A stretch of DNA of 46,728 nucleotides from Alphaproteobacteria bacterium. GTDB taxonomy: Bacteria > Pseudomonadota > Alphaproteobacteria > SMXS01. The stretch's first letter is position 1. Each line of letters opens with the position of its first letter. Both the position numbers and the translations under genes were made by a program. The notes beneath the pieces are model-generated. The model did no database searches. It had not been told where the DNA came from and saw nothing but the letters and a program-made list of their open reading frames with translations. The DNA is taken from the NCBI GenBank assembly GCA_030836535.1, contig JAURPT010000068.1:1-46728 (forward strand), given 5' to 3'. Below, one piece after another: positions 33,258 to 41,461 of this stretch.

Positions 33258-34889
33258 ATGACCGATACCGCCATCAACACCTTTGGCTGCCTGCTCGACA
33301 ACGCTGCCCGCAACTGGCCCGACAATGACGCCGTCATTTTCCCGGAAACACGCCAGACTTTCAGCGCGCTGTATGACCGCTCAATGCTGCGGGCCCGCCA
33401 GCTGATCGCCCTGGGTGTTCAGCCGGGGGAACATGTCGGCATCCTGCTGCCAACGGGGATGGAATTTGTTGAGGTCATGTTCGGCATTGCACTGGCCGGT
33501 GCCGTGATGGTGCCGATCAATGCCCGCTATCGGTCGAACGAGATCACCTATCTGACCGAAAATGCCGATTTGGTGACCATCGTGACCACCGGTCAGGTGT
33601 CAGACGGGCTGAACTTTGTTGAGCGCCTCTATGAAGGCCTGCCCGGCGTTGCCGACGCAGCAGACGCCAAGGCTCTAAATGTCGAGGTTGCCCCCAAGCT
33701 GCGCAATATCATGATGCTGGGCGATGAAACCGCCGCTGGTATTGTGCCGGAAGCCGACGCAACGGCAGCCGGGGCAGATATTGCCGCAGCCGACATCGAG
33801 GCCCGCCGTGACGGCGTCGACGGCGACGACATTGCCATGATCCTTTACACCTCGGGCACCACATCAAACCCCAAGGGCTGCCTATTGTCTGGCGATGCGC
33901 TGATCCAGAATGGCCGCGCCCTGGCCAATGTTTATGAAATGACCGGCGAAGACAGCTTCTGGTCGCCGCTGCCGATGTTCCACATCGCCGCCACCTTCCC
34001 GATGGCCGCCTGCATGGATATTGGCTGTGCCTACATCACCATGAGCTATTTTGAACCGGGTGCTGCGCTCAAGCTACTCGCCGACACCAAGGCGACGGTT
34101 ACCTATCCGTGCTTCGTGACCATTATCAGCGATATGGTCAACCACCCGGACTGGGATACGGTCGATCTCTCCCACGCCCGTGTGATGAACATTTCACCCG
34201 GCCTGCAGCCACCTGCGATTATCGAGAAAATCGAAGCTAAAATGCCAGACTGCATCATGGTCGGCACTTTTGGCCTGTCGGAAGCCTCCGGCACCGTGTG
34301 TTCCCACACGCTGAGCGACCCACGAGAAGTCCGCCATGACCGCCTGGGCGGCCCGATGCCCGGCCAGGAAGTCAAGATTGTTGACCCGGAAACCGGCAAG
34401 GAATGTGCCCCGCTGGACCATGGTGAAATCCTGGTGCGCGGCCCGAATATCCTGAAGGGCTATTACAAGGACCCTGTGAAGACGGCAGAGGCCATCGACG
34501 CAGATGGCTGGCTGCACACGGGCGACACAGGCTCGCTGGATGAAAACAACCAGATCATGTTCCATGGTCGTATTAAGGATATGCTGAAGGTTGGTGGTGA
34601 AAATGTCGCTGCTGCCGAAATTGAAACACTGCTGCAGGAGCACCCCTCGGTGAAACTGGCACAGATCGTCAGCGCGCCCCATGAACGCCTGGTTGAAGTG
34701 CCTGCCGCCTTCATTGAGCTGGAAGATGGCACCAGCGCCACGGAAGAAGAGCTGATCGAATTTTGCAAGGGCAAGATCTCGAGCTTCAAGATTCCGCGCT
34801 ATGTCCGCTTCACGTCTGACTGGCCGATGTCGACATCGAAGATCCAGAAGTACAAGCTGCGCGATCAGATCGCCGCCGAGATCGCCTGA
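33258..34889 (+). CDS. AMP-forming acyl-CoA ligase (class I adenylate-forming enzyme)
   Basis: The 543-residue enzyme activates a carboxylic acid with ATP and joins it to CoA. Motifs in order are YTSGTTSNPKG (ATP loop), FGLSEASG, HTGDTG, the hinge GRIKDMLKVGGENV and the C-terminal STSKIQKYKLR with the catalytic Lys. It most resembles the CaiC/long-chain ligase branch. It starts eight bases after the first oxygenase gene, so acid activation and oxygenation are likely steps of one pathway. It is the natural entry point for CoA-dependent degradation by the proteins encoded at 17-29 kb. Confidence 0.94.
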   Translation: MTDTAINTFGCLLDNAARNWPDNDAVIFPETRQTFSALYDRSMLRARQLIALGVQPGEHVGILLPTGMEFVEVMFGIALAGAVMVPINARYRSNEITYLTENADLVTIVTTGQVSDGLNFVERLYEGLPGVADAADAKALNVEVAPKLRNIMMLGDETAAGIVPEADATAAGADIAAADIEARRDGVDGDDIAMILYTSGTTSNPKGCLLSGDALIQNGRALANVYEMTGEDSFWSPLPMFHIAATFPMAACMDIGCAYITMSYFEPGAALKLLADTKATVTYPCFVTIISDMVNHPDWDTVDLSHARVMNISPGLQPPAIIEKIEAKMPDCIMVGTFGLSEASGTVCSHTLSDPREVRHDRLGGPMPGQEVKIVDPETGKECAPLDHGEILVRGPNILKGYYKDPVKTAEAIDADGWLHTGDTGSLDENNQIMFHGRIKDMLKVGGENVAAAEIETLLQEHPSVKLAQIVSAPHERLVEVPAAFIELEDGTSATEEELIEFCKGKISSFKIPRYVRFTSDWPMSTSKIQKYKLRDQIAAEIA

Positions 34890-34983
34890 GCATGCGGTAC
34901 TAACAGAAAAGGCTTTTGCCCGCCCGTTAAACGGTCCTATCCTTGAGCATATCAGAGAGAGAGACGTTCTAAGGGGGAAAGCC

Positions 34984-36318
34984 ATGTCGCAGGCTGAACG
35001 TTACGTTTTTACGCAGGAACATCCGTCGCCTTCGGGCACCAAGCCCATATCGGCAGAGCGCTATATATCGCCAGAGCTGCTGGCACGAGAATTTGACACG
35101 ATTTTCGCCCAGTCCTGGCTATGCGCAGGTTTGGCCTCTGACGTGCAGGAACCGGGCGACTATTTCGTCTTTGATATCGGGCGCGAATCCATCCTTGTGT
35201 CGTGCAGCCAGACGGGTGAAGTCGTCGCCAATTACAATGTCTGCCAGCATCGCGGGGCCCGCGTCATGGTCAATGACCTGGGATGCGTTGATGCCTTTGT
35301 CTGCCCCTATCATGGCTGGAAATATGCGCCCGACGGTAAGTTGATCAACGTGCCGGACACAGACCGCTTCAGCCAAGGCGTGTGTAAGGAAGAGTTGTCC
35401 CTCAAACCCCTGCGGGTCGAAGTCTGGGCCGGGATGGTCTTTGTCTGTATGGATGATGATGCGCCAACGCTGGCGGAGTTCCTGGGGGCCATCCAGGCGA
35501 TGATTGAGCCTTTCCGCCCTCAGGACATGACGCTGATTGAAGACCAGACCTGCCACTTGGAATGTAACTGGAAGGCCGTGTTCGATAATTTCCACGAGCT
35601 GTACCATGTGGAACATATCCACCCGCAGCATGCGCTGATCTTCGATTGCCTGCACTGCAACACCGACATGATGGACCTGGGCCACAGCCGCGTGGTGATT
35701 GAAGGCTTTACCGTCGATACTCGGCTCGACCTGCCCGACTACCCAACCGAGATCATGGTGCCCCAGATGAAGGTACTGGGCATGGACCCGGAAGATTATC
35801 GGGGCCGGGTGCTGGATGTACGCAAGGACGTGCAGAAAAAGCGCCGCGAAATGGGGCCGTCACTGGGACAGGACTATGACCTGCTGAGCGACGAAGAACT
35901 GTCCGACATCGTACAGTACAACATCTTCCCGAACCTGATTGTCGTCTTGCAGCCCGAAAACATGCTGATCATGCGGGCCATGCCGCATGCAACCAACCCT
36001 AACAAGTGCCATTGGGACAAGTTCACCTTCATTATGGAGCCTGATGCCTCTGTTGCCGAGCGGCACAATGTGTCCTTCAATATGGGCCAGGACACGCCTC
36101 AAATTCCCGAAGAACGCCCCGAGCGGGATGTGTTTGAACAGGAAGATATTATTGCTGGTCGCAAAACCATGACTATCACCATCGACCAGGACATTCACTT
36201 CATTCGTGATGTGCAGCGGGGCATGCATTCGCGCGGTTTTGGCACCGCCTTCCTGAATGATGATGAATGCCGCATCCAGCACTATCACGACTGGTACAAC
36301 CACCATATGGGGATATAG
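34984..36318 (+). CDS. Rieske non-heme iron oxygenase, alpha subunit (second)
   Basis: The 444-residue protein has Rieske ligands Cys87-x-His89 and Cys107-x2-His110. The iron site has His208 and His213 (FHELYHVEHIH), bridging Asp201 and an Asp in TIDQDIHFIRDVQRG. The ATG at 34984 has AAGGGGGAAAG upstream; the open frame before it overlaps the ligase and is not used. It shares the overall plan and the QRG-x-x-SRGF segment with the oxygenase at 31825 but differs in the rest, indicating an old duplication or separate recruitment. It too lacks a beta subunit. Confidence 0.94.
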   Translation: MSQAERYVFTQEHPSPSGTKPISAERYISPELLAREFDTIFAQSWLCAGLASDVQEPGDYFVFDIGRESILVSCSQTGEVVANYNVCQHRGARVMVNDLGCVDAFVCPYHGWKYAPDGKLINVPDTDRFSQGVCKEELSLKPLRVEVWAGMVFVCMDDDAPTLAEFLGAIQAMIEPFRPQDMTLIEDQTCHLECNWKAVFDNFHELYHVEHIHPQHALIFDCLHCNTDMMDLGHSRVVIEGFTVDTRLDLPDYPTEIMVPQMKVLGMDPEDYRGRVLDVRKDVQKKRREMGPSLGQDYDLLSDEELSDIVQYNIFPNLIVVLQPENMLIMRAMPHATNPNKCHWDKFTFIMEPDASVAERHNVSFNMGQDTPQIPEERPERDVFEQEDIIAGRKTMTITIDQDIHFIRDVQRGMHSRGFGTAFLNDDECRIQHYHDWYNHHMGI

Positions 36319-36410
36319 CAGCGACCATGCTGCCCTGCCCGCTTTAGGGTGGAAACTTGGGCCCCATTGGTTTAAGTCGGCAGGCAGACTTGCAGACCAA
36401 TGAGGGCACC

Positions 36411-37865
36411 ATGCAGCTAAAAGACCCAAGCCTTTTTCGTACCCAGGCCTATATCAATGGTGAATGGGTGGATGCCGACAATGGCGCCACGACCGATGTG
36501 ACCAACCCGGCCACCAGCGAGGTTATTGGCACCGTGCCCGACATGGGCAGCGCCGAGACGGAACGGGCCATTGCAGCGGCAACAGAGGCCTTCAAAACCT
36601 GGAAGCGTATGTTGGCCAAGGAACGCTCTGCCGTGGTGCGTCGTTGGGCTGAGCTGCTGACAGAAAACGCAGAAGACCTTGCCCTCTTGATGACGACAGA
36701 ACAGGGTAAGTCGATTAACGAAGCACGCGGTGAAGTCAGCTATTCCGCCGGGTTCTTTGAATGGTTTGCTGAAGAAGCCAAACGCACCTATGGCGACGTG
36801 ATCCCACAAGACCAACACGCCCGCCGCATTGTCACCATTCGTGAACCGGTTGGCGTGGTCGGCTCCATCACACCATGGAACTTCCCGATTGCGATGATTT
36901 CTCGCAAGGCAGGCCCGGCTGTGGCCAGCGGTTGCACCTTCATTGCCAAGCCAGCGCCGGAAACGCCGTTTTCCGCATTGGCCATGGCCGTGCTTGCGGA
37001 ACGGGCCGGTGTACCGGCTGGCGTGTTCAACGTGGTAACCGGCGATGCAGAGGCCATTACGGCGCCAATGATGTCCAGTGATGACGTACGCAAGATCACC
37101 TTTACCGGTTCCACCCGTGTTGGTAAAATCCTGTTCCGCCAGTCTGCCGATACGGTGAAGAAGATCTCACTAGAACTGGGCGGCAACGCGCCATTCATTG
37201 TCTTTGATGACGCCGATATTGATGATGCTGTCGAAGGCGCTATTGCGTCAAAATTCCGTAATTCCGGCCAGACATGCGTGTGTGCCAATCGCTTCTACGT
37301 ACAGGCGGGCATCTATGACGAATTTGTCGAAAAGCTTGCTGTTGCTGTTGCCAATCTCAAAGTCGGTCCCGGTGTGAACGAAGACACTGCCCAGGGCCCG
37401 CTGATTACGCCGGCAGCGCTGGAGAAAGTAGAACGCCACGTCAAAGACGCCATTGAAAGCGGTGGTCGCGTTGTTGTCGGTGGCCGGCCGCATGAATTGG
37501 GTGGCACATTCTATGAACCAACGCTGGTGGCTGATGCCACACAGGATATGCTGATTGCGCGTGAAGAGACTTTTGGCCCGCTGGCCCCGATCATCAAGTT
37601 TGAAGACGAACAGGATGCTGTAGACTGGGCCAATGACACCGAATTTGGCCTGGCGTCATATTTCTATTCGCAGAATATCAACCGCATCTGGCGTGTAGCC
37701 GAACAGCTGGAGAGCGGGTTGGTCGGCATTAATGCGGGGATCATCTCGACCGAGATTGCACCCTTTGGTGGCTTCAAACAGTCTGGCCTGGGCAAGGAAG
37801 GTTCCAAATACGGTATGGATGAATATACCGAAATTAAATACCTGTCCTTCGGCAGCCTGGCTTAG
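36411..37865 (+). CDS. NAD(P)-dependent aldehyde dehydrogenase, succinate-semialdehyde dehydrogenase-like
   Basis: The 484-residue protein oxidises an aldehyde to the acid. Asn157 (TPWNFP), Glu255 (LELGGNAP) and the nucleophile Cys289 (GQTCVCANR) are in place. The Cys-Val-Cys arrangement is typical of GabD-type succinate-semialdehyde dehydrogenases. A GAGGG site precedes the ATG at 36411. It is the last gene of the oxygenase operon and would handle an aldehyde produced by side-chain oxidation, although a general succinate-semialdehyde role is equally possible. Its stop overlaps that of the convergent gene (TTAG, 37862-37865). Confidence 0.93.
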   Translation: MQLKDPSLFRTQAYINGEWVDADNGATTDVTNPATSEVIGTVPDMGSAETERAIAAATEAFKTWKRMLAKERSAVVRRWAELLTENAEDLALLMTTEQGKSINEARGEVSYSAGFFEWFAEEAKRTYGDVIPQDQHARRIVTIREPVGVVGSITPWNFPIAMISRKAGPAVASGCTFIAKPAPETPFSALAMAVLAERAGVPAGVFNVVTGDAEAITAPMMSSDDVRKITFTGSTRVGKILFRQSADTVKKISLELGGNAPFIVFDDADIDDAVEGAIASKFRNSGQTCVCANRFYVQAGIYDEFVEKLAVAVANLKVGPGVNEDTAQGPLITPAALEKVERHVKDAIESGGRVVVGGRPHELGGTFYEPTLVADATQDMLIAREETFGPLAPIIKFEDEQDAVDWANDTEFGLASYFYSQNINRIWRVAEQLESGLVGINAGIISTEIAPFGGFKQSGLGKEGSKYGMDEYTEIKYLSFGSLA

Positions 37866-38677
37866 TTCTCCGCACCACGGCGGCGGCGCAAAATCATCTC
37901 GGTGATGTTGAACAAATGTTCGCTATCCACATCAATTGGTCCGCTGGAGTGATTGAGGATCACTGAATCCATTGTCACTTTCAGGTTCTTGCCGATGCGG
38001 TTGATCAGCCCTTCGAGGGTTGCCAGCTTTAACTTGTAGATAATGAACGGCATGACGCCGAAGGCCTTGAGAATGCGGATATGGCGTTTGCCGAACTGGC
38101 CGCCGCCTTCAAACACTTTCACGGCTGAAAGCGCCTGTTGCGTGCGCAGACCATAAAGGTTGGTGGAGGAATAACCGCCATCCTTGAGCCAGTGGAAAGC
38201 CAGGCCAACATCGGGGTAGTCCGCCAACACGACGGAGGCTTCCGACCAGCCGATAGCGACATCACCAGACCCGGCCAGGAACTGGTCGACAAAGTCTGCA
38301 TTCAGCTGGGCGGTGTGCAGGGCGTTGTCACCGGTAGTGATGACCAGCGGCAGCGGGTTTTCAATCTGCTCTACCGCGTAGAGCACGCTGTCGCTGAGGT
38401 TGCCCTTGGCTTCAACGAATTTAATGTCGCCCGAATCCAGCAGATCTGCCAAGCGCGGGCATTCCCGCATCAGGTCTTCGCTTTCAATAGAGACATAGAT
38501 ACGGCCATTCTTACCACTGGCGAGCAGTTCATCGACCACGCGCTGCAACATGACAACGCCATCGATTTCGACCATGCATTTGTGGGACTTACCCTGGATC
38601 TGCGCCACGGGATTGTCCGGTCCCTTGCGGCTACCCGCCATGATAAGGGTGGTGACCTCTTGTGCTATGGTCGTCAT
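37862..38677 (-). CDS. Nucleotidyltransferase-domain (MobA-like NTP transferase) protein
   Basis: The 271-residue protein begins with the nucleotide-binding loop LIMAGSRKGPDNPVA followed by HKCMVEIDG, as in MobA-like sugar/cofactor nucleotidyltransferases. A catalytic Asp lies in VITTGDNALH. The C-terminal half is not a recognised domain. Substrates of this family are sugar phosphates, molybdopterin or polyol phosphates; which applies is unknown. It lies 29 bases after the MmgE/PrpD gene on the same strand. The nearby glycosyltransferase and UDP-sugar dehydrogenase could point to a sugar substrate. Confidence 0.8.
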   Translation of the reverse strand: MTTIAQEVTTLIMAGSRKGPDNPVAQIQGKSHKCMVEIDGVVMLQRVVDELLASGKNGRIYVSIESEDLMRECPRLADLLDSGDIKFVEAKGNLSDSVLYAVEQIENPLPLVITTGDNALHTAQLNADFVDQFLAGSGDVAIGWSEASVVLADYPDVGLAFHWLKDGGYSSTNLYGLRTQQALSAVKVFEGGGQFGKRHIRILKAFGVMPFIIYKLKLATLEGLINRIGKNLKVTMDSVILNHSSGPIDVDSEHLFNITEMILRRRRGAEN

Positions 38678-38706
38678 GTCTGTTCCGATCTTCTTGAGGT
38701 GTGTTG

Positions 38707-40116
38707 TTATTCAGCGGCGGCTGGAAGCGCCCAGATGAGATGATCCGTCATCTCACGAATAGAAGCTAGTGTTGGCAGGTTTTCCAGTGGGGTACGCAGG
38801 GCTGCCGACTGTTCCGGCGAAAGGTGCCCGCGAACACAGGCTTCATATTTGGACCAATATTCTTCATCCGTAAACGGTGCGACGATAGAGCCCCGCGGCA
38901 GGCCAACTGCCGTCTCGAACACACGGCCATCAGTATGGGTTAGCTTGATCTGGGTTGGGAATTGGCCTTCGGGTTTATCGACACCGGTCAGCTTAATACG
39001 CTTGTATATGTCCCGCACTTCAGGGCGCATAACCGCTTCATCTGTAAAATCCTGCAAGGTCACGTCACCGCTTACGAGGGCAACTGAGACGCCATATTCC
39101 ATCGAGAACTTGGCCTCCAGCCCGTCCTGTGGGTCATTATGCATCAGATTGTTGAGATGCACCTGCGGGGCTGCAATCTCGATCTTGGCAATGTCATCGG
39201 CGCTGAAGCCATATTCATCGCGTAGGTCGAGCACGCCATCAATGCCGCGATGCGATACGCCACACATGGGGAAGCGCTTCACGCGGAAGCCGTGTTCGGT
39301 AATCAGCAGCGGCTCGCCGACACTGTCGAGTTCATAAGACAGCGTCTGGCCATGTTCTGGCTTGGTGTGGGCAGCCCGCAATTCTTCAAGATCCGGGCCC
39401 ACCATCAGGCGGTTCAGGCCCGTGCGACCATCCAGTGTTTCCATCCCCGCTGTTACACCGGCACGTGCGAAGCTCGACGCCATCACGCCGCCTTTGGCGG
39501 CAAGGCCTGCGTGCATGGGCTTGGTCATAGTGCCGAATTGAGACATGAAACCCGCCGCCATCGACGTCGAGATCGACAGCGCCATCGCCGCTTTTTCAGC
39601 ATCTAGCTTCAACAGGCGCACACAGGCAGCAGCAGCACCAATGGTACCCATGGTGCCGGTCGCATGCCAACCCCGGTTGCGATGGTGCGGGTTCACCCCC
39701 TGGCCAACGCGCCCCATAATCTGCAGCCCGCAAATATAGGCATCCAGACAATCAGCGCCAGAAAGGTTCTCCTGTTCGGCCAATGCCAGAATGGCAGGTA
39801 CCAACACGGTAGATGCATGGGCTTTGGGTGGGTCGAAATTGTCGTCAAAATCGAGCGCATGGCCTGCCGTACCATTGACCAGTGCCGCCCAGGGGGCAGA
39901 CAGGCGCTGCTCGTGGCCCGCAACAGCACAAGGGCCATTGCCCCATTCTGAAACTACTTCGAACACTAGCCGGGCAGCAGGTTCGTCTGCACCAGGGATG
40001 GTGACAGCAACGGTATCAATAAATTCCCGATGGGCTGAGTGCAGGGCGTCTGCGGGCCAATCTGCCGGGGTTTCAGCCAGCCAGCGGCCGTAGACCTCAA
40101 GGGGATTCTTGCTCAT
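38707..40116 (-). CDS. MmgE/PrpD family protein
   Basis: The 469-residue protein belongs to the family of 2-methylcitrate dehydratase PrpD and cis-aconitate decarboxylase. Landmarks are the N-terminal helical HREFIDTVAVTIPGADEPAARLV region (in two pieces), the GHALDFDDNF motif and the C-terminal FPMCGVSHRGIDGVLDLRDEYGFSADDI region (in two pieces). Members dehydrate or decarboxylate tricarboxylates, and many in catabolic clusters have unknown substrates. No prpB or prpC is present, so a methylcitrate role is not supported. I start at the ATG at 40116. Confidence 0.9.
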   Translation of the reverse strand: MSKNPLEVYGRWLAETPADWPADALHSAHREFIDTVAVTIPGADEPAARLVFEVVSEWGNGPCAVAGHEQRLSAPWAALVNGTAGHALDFDDNFDPPKAHASTVLVPAILALAEQENLSGADCLDAYICGLQIMGRVGQGVNPHHRNRGWHATGTMGTIGAAAACVRLLKLDAEKAAMALSISTSMAAGFMSQFGTMTKPMHAGLAAKGGVMASSFARAGVTAGMETLDGRTGLNRLMVGPDLEELRAAHTKPEHGQTLSYELDSVGEPLLITEHGFRVKRFPMCGVSHRGIDGVLDLRDEYGFSADDIAKIEIAAPQVHLNNLMHNDPQDGLEAKFSMEYGVSVALVSGDVTLQDFTDEAVMRPEVRDIYKRIKLTGVDKPEGQFPTQIKLTHTDGRVFETAVGLPRGSIVAPFTDEEYWSKYEACVRGHLSPEQSAALRTPLENLPTLASIREMTDHLIWALPAAAE

Positions 40117-40153
40117 GGACAATTTTCCGGTGGTTTTTCCAGCGACGCTGGGG

Positions 40154-40182
40154 GTGATAGCATTTTGCTGCGCAAAGGGCAA
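40154..40182 (-). promoter_or_regulatory. Predicted promoter of the MmgE/PrpD gene
   Basis: On the minus strand TTGCCC (40177-40182), a 17-base spacer and TATCAC (40154-40159) each match four of six consensus positions. The spacer contains the inverted repeat TTTGC-N3-GCAAA (40164-40176). Transcription would begin about 35 bases before the ATG. Confidence 0.4.
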
Positions 40183-40184
40183 AA

Positions 40185-40198
40185 CCGATATATGTCGG
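40185..40198. promoter_or_regulatory. Near-palindrome upstream of the MmgE/PrpD promoter
   Basis: CCGATATATGTCGG is a 14-base near-perfect palindrome (six of seven pairs) placed two bases upstream of the predicted -35 box of the minus-strand gene. Position and symmetry suit an operator or activator site. Confidence 0.35.
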
Positions 40199-40224
40199 AA
40201 AGTCCGCATAAGGCCATATTTATG

Positions 40225-40255
40225 TTGGAAATCAGCCCCCCATAGCGCCTATAAA
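40225..40255 (+). promoter_or_regulatory. Possible promoter of the sulfotransferase gene
   Basis: TTGGAA (40225-40230) and a good -10 box TATAAA (40250-40255) lie 19 bases apart, a long spacer, about 63 bases before the GTG start of the sulfotransferase-like gene. Confidence 0.35.
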
Positions 40256-40275
40256 GGCCCCGCTTTTCGCCAGAT

Positions 40276-40287
40276 TGCAATATTGCA
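40276..40287. promoter_or_regulatory. Perfect 12-bp palindrome upstream of the sulfotransferase gene
   Basis: TGCAATATTGCA is a perfect palindrome between the predicted transcription start and the ribosome-binding site of the plus-strand gene, 31 bases before its GTG. It is a candidate operator. Confidence 0.4.
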
Positions 40288-40317
40288 GAGAACCAGATCG
40301 CTGGAGACGCGCGACCC

Positions 40318-41409
40318 GTGCCTGAACTATATGCCATCCCCGACCATGAAGTTGTCGATGCCGTGTTGCCGGATATTGTCCGCACCCGCATGGCAACGGC
40401 AGAGGCTGTCGAGCTAATTGCGGCCAACAAAGGGATCGTGCCGCTTGCCATCAACCACAATGATGGCGGCAGCATCTATTGGGGTGACATCGGCACCTAC
40501 CCCTATGCCGAATGGCAATATATGTTCACGGTCGACAAGCTGGCCCGGGAAGGCCAAATCGGCACGCCTTTCGCCACCGATATGGACGTGTTGCTGCATG
40601 AAGAGATCATCGCCGACAGCATTGCCCCCTCTGGGTTGATCTTTCATATCTCCCGCTGCGGCTCCACATTGCTGGGTAAAGCCCTGGCGCGGACGCCCAA
40701 ACATATCGTCATCAACCAGGGTGGCCCATTGCAACGTGGCTTTTGGGCCTGGCTGACCGATGACTGGAAGACCGAAACACAGGCCACACCGGAAAACCTG
40801 GCCATGTTCCGCCGCCTTGTTGGCGCGATGACACGCCCCCGTACCGGGATTGAAACAGCTTCTTTTGTTAAGTTCATCAGCTGGAATGCGCTGTATATGG
40901 ATTTTGTCCACAAGGCCTATCCAGGCCTACCGAGCCTATTCCTGTACCGCGACCCGGTAGAGGTGATTGCCTCGGTGCTGAAAGAAACAACTGCTGCCCT
41001 GTTAGCTAAAGGCACATTGGAAGCTGAATTTCTTACAGGCCTGCCGCCCGAAGAAAACAATGCCATTGCCGATGTGGACTATCTCGCACGTTGTTTTGCC
41101 CGCTATTTCCAGACAGCACTGGACCATGCGGGGGATGTTCAATTACTGAACTACACTGATATCAACGCGGACAAGTTCCCCGAGATTGTCGACAAGGGGC
41201 TGCGCTTTACGCCGCAGACCGAAGACATGCCACTGATGCTGGAGCAGTTCAACTTCCACTCAAAAGACGACTCTGACAAAGCCAAGTTCAAGTCTGACAG
41301 CGCCGACAAGCAAAAAGCCATCGGCGCAGAAGACCGTGCGCTAATTGAGAAACATTGCGCCGGCTTCGTTGACCGGCTGGATGCCTCGCCCTATAACGTG
41401 TTCAGCTAA
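40318..41409 (+). CDS. Sulfotransferase-like protein
   Basis: The start is GTG at 40318 with GGAG eleven bases upstream. The 363-residue protein has a PAPS-type 5'-phosphosulfate loop, SRCGSTLLGKAL (from residue 112), and the 3'-phosphate motif YRDPVEVIASVL (from 210). Both are typical of sulfotransferases. The N-terminal 100 residues, including YWGDIGTYPYAEWQYMF, are not a domain I recognise. It may sulfate a glycan or small molecule. The glycosyltransferase gene follows after 52 bases, and the three plus-strand genes to 43593 look like one operon. Confidence 0.82.
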   Translation: MPELYAIPDHEVVDAVLPDIVRTRMATAEAVELIAANKGIVPLAINHNDGGSIYWGDIGTYPYAEWQYMFTVDKLAREGQIGTPFATDMDVLLHEEIIADSIAPSGLIFHISRCGSTLLGKALARTPKHIVINQGGPLQRGFWAWLTDDWKTETQATPENLAMFRRLVGAMTRPRTGIETASFVKFISWNALYMDFVHKAYPGLPSLFLYRDPVEVIASVLKETTAALLAKGTLEAEFLTGLPPEENNAIADVDYLARCFARYFQTALDHAGDVQLLNYTDINADKFPEIVDKGLRFTPQTEDMPLMLEQFNFHSKDDSDKAKFKSDSADKQKAIGAEDRALIEKHCAGFVDRLDASPYNVFS

Positions 41410-41461
41410 ATTACCGCCTAACGGGGACAAAGAAGCCCCGGACCCTATGGAGATACCGTTC

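Noticed and set aside
38707-40116. Assignment of the MmgE/PrpD protein as methylcitrate dehydratase
   Set aside because: No prpB, prpC or acnD is nearby, and the family has many other substrates.
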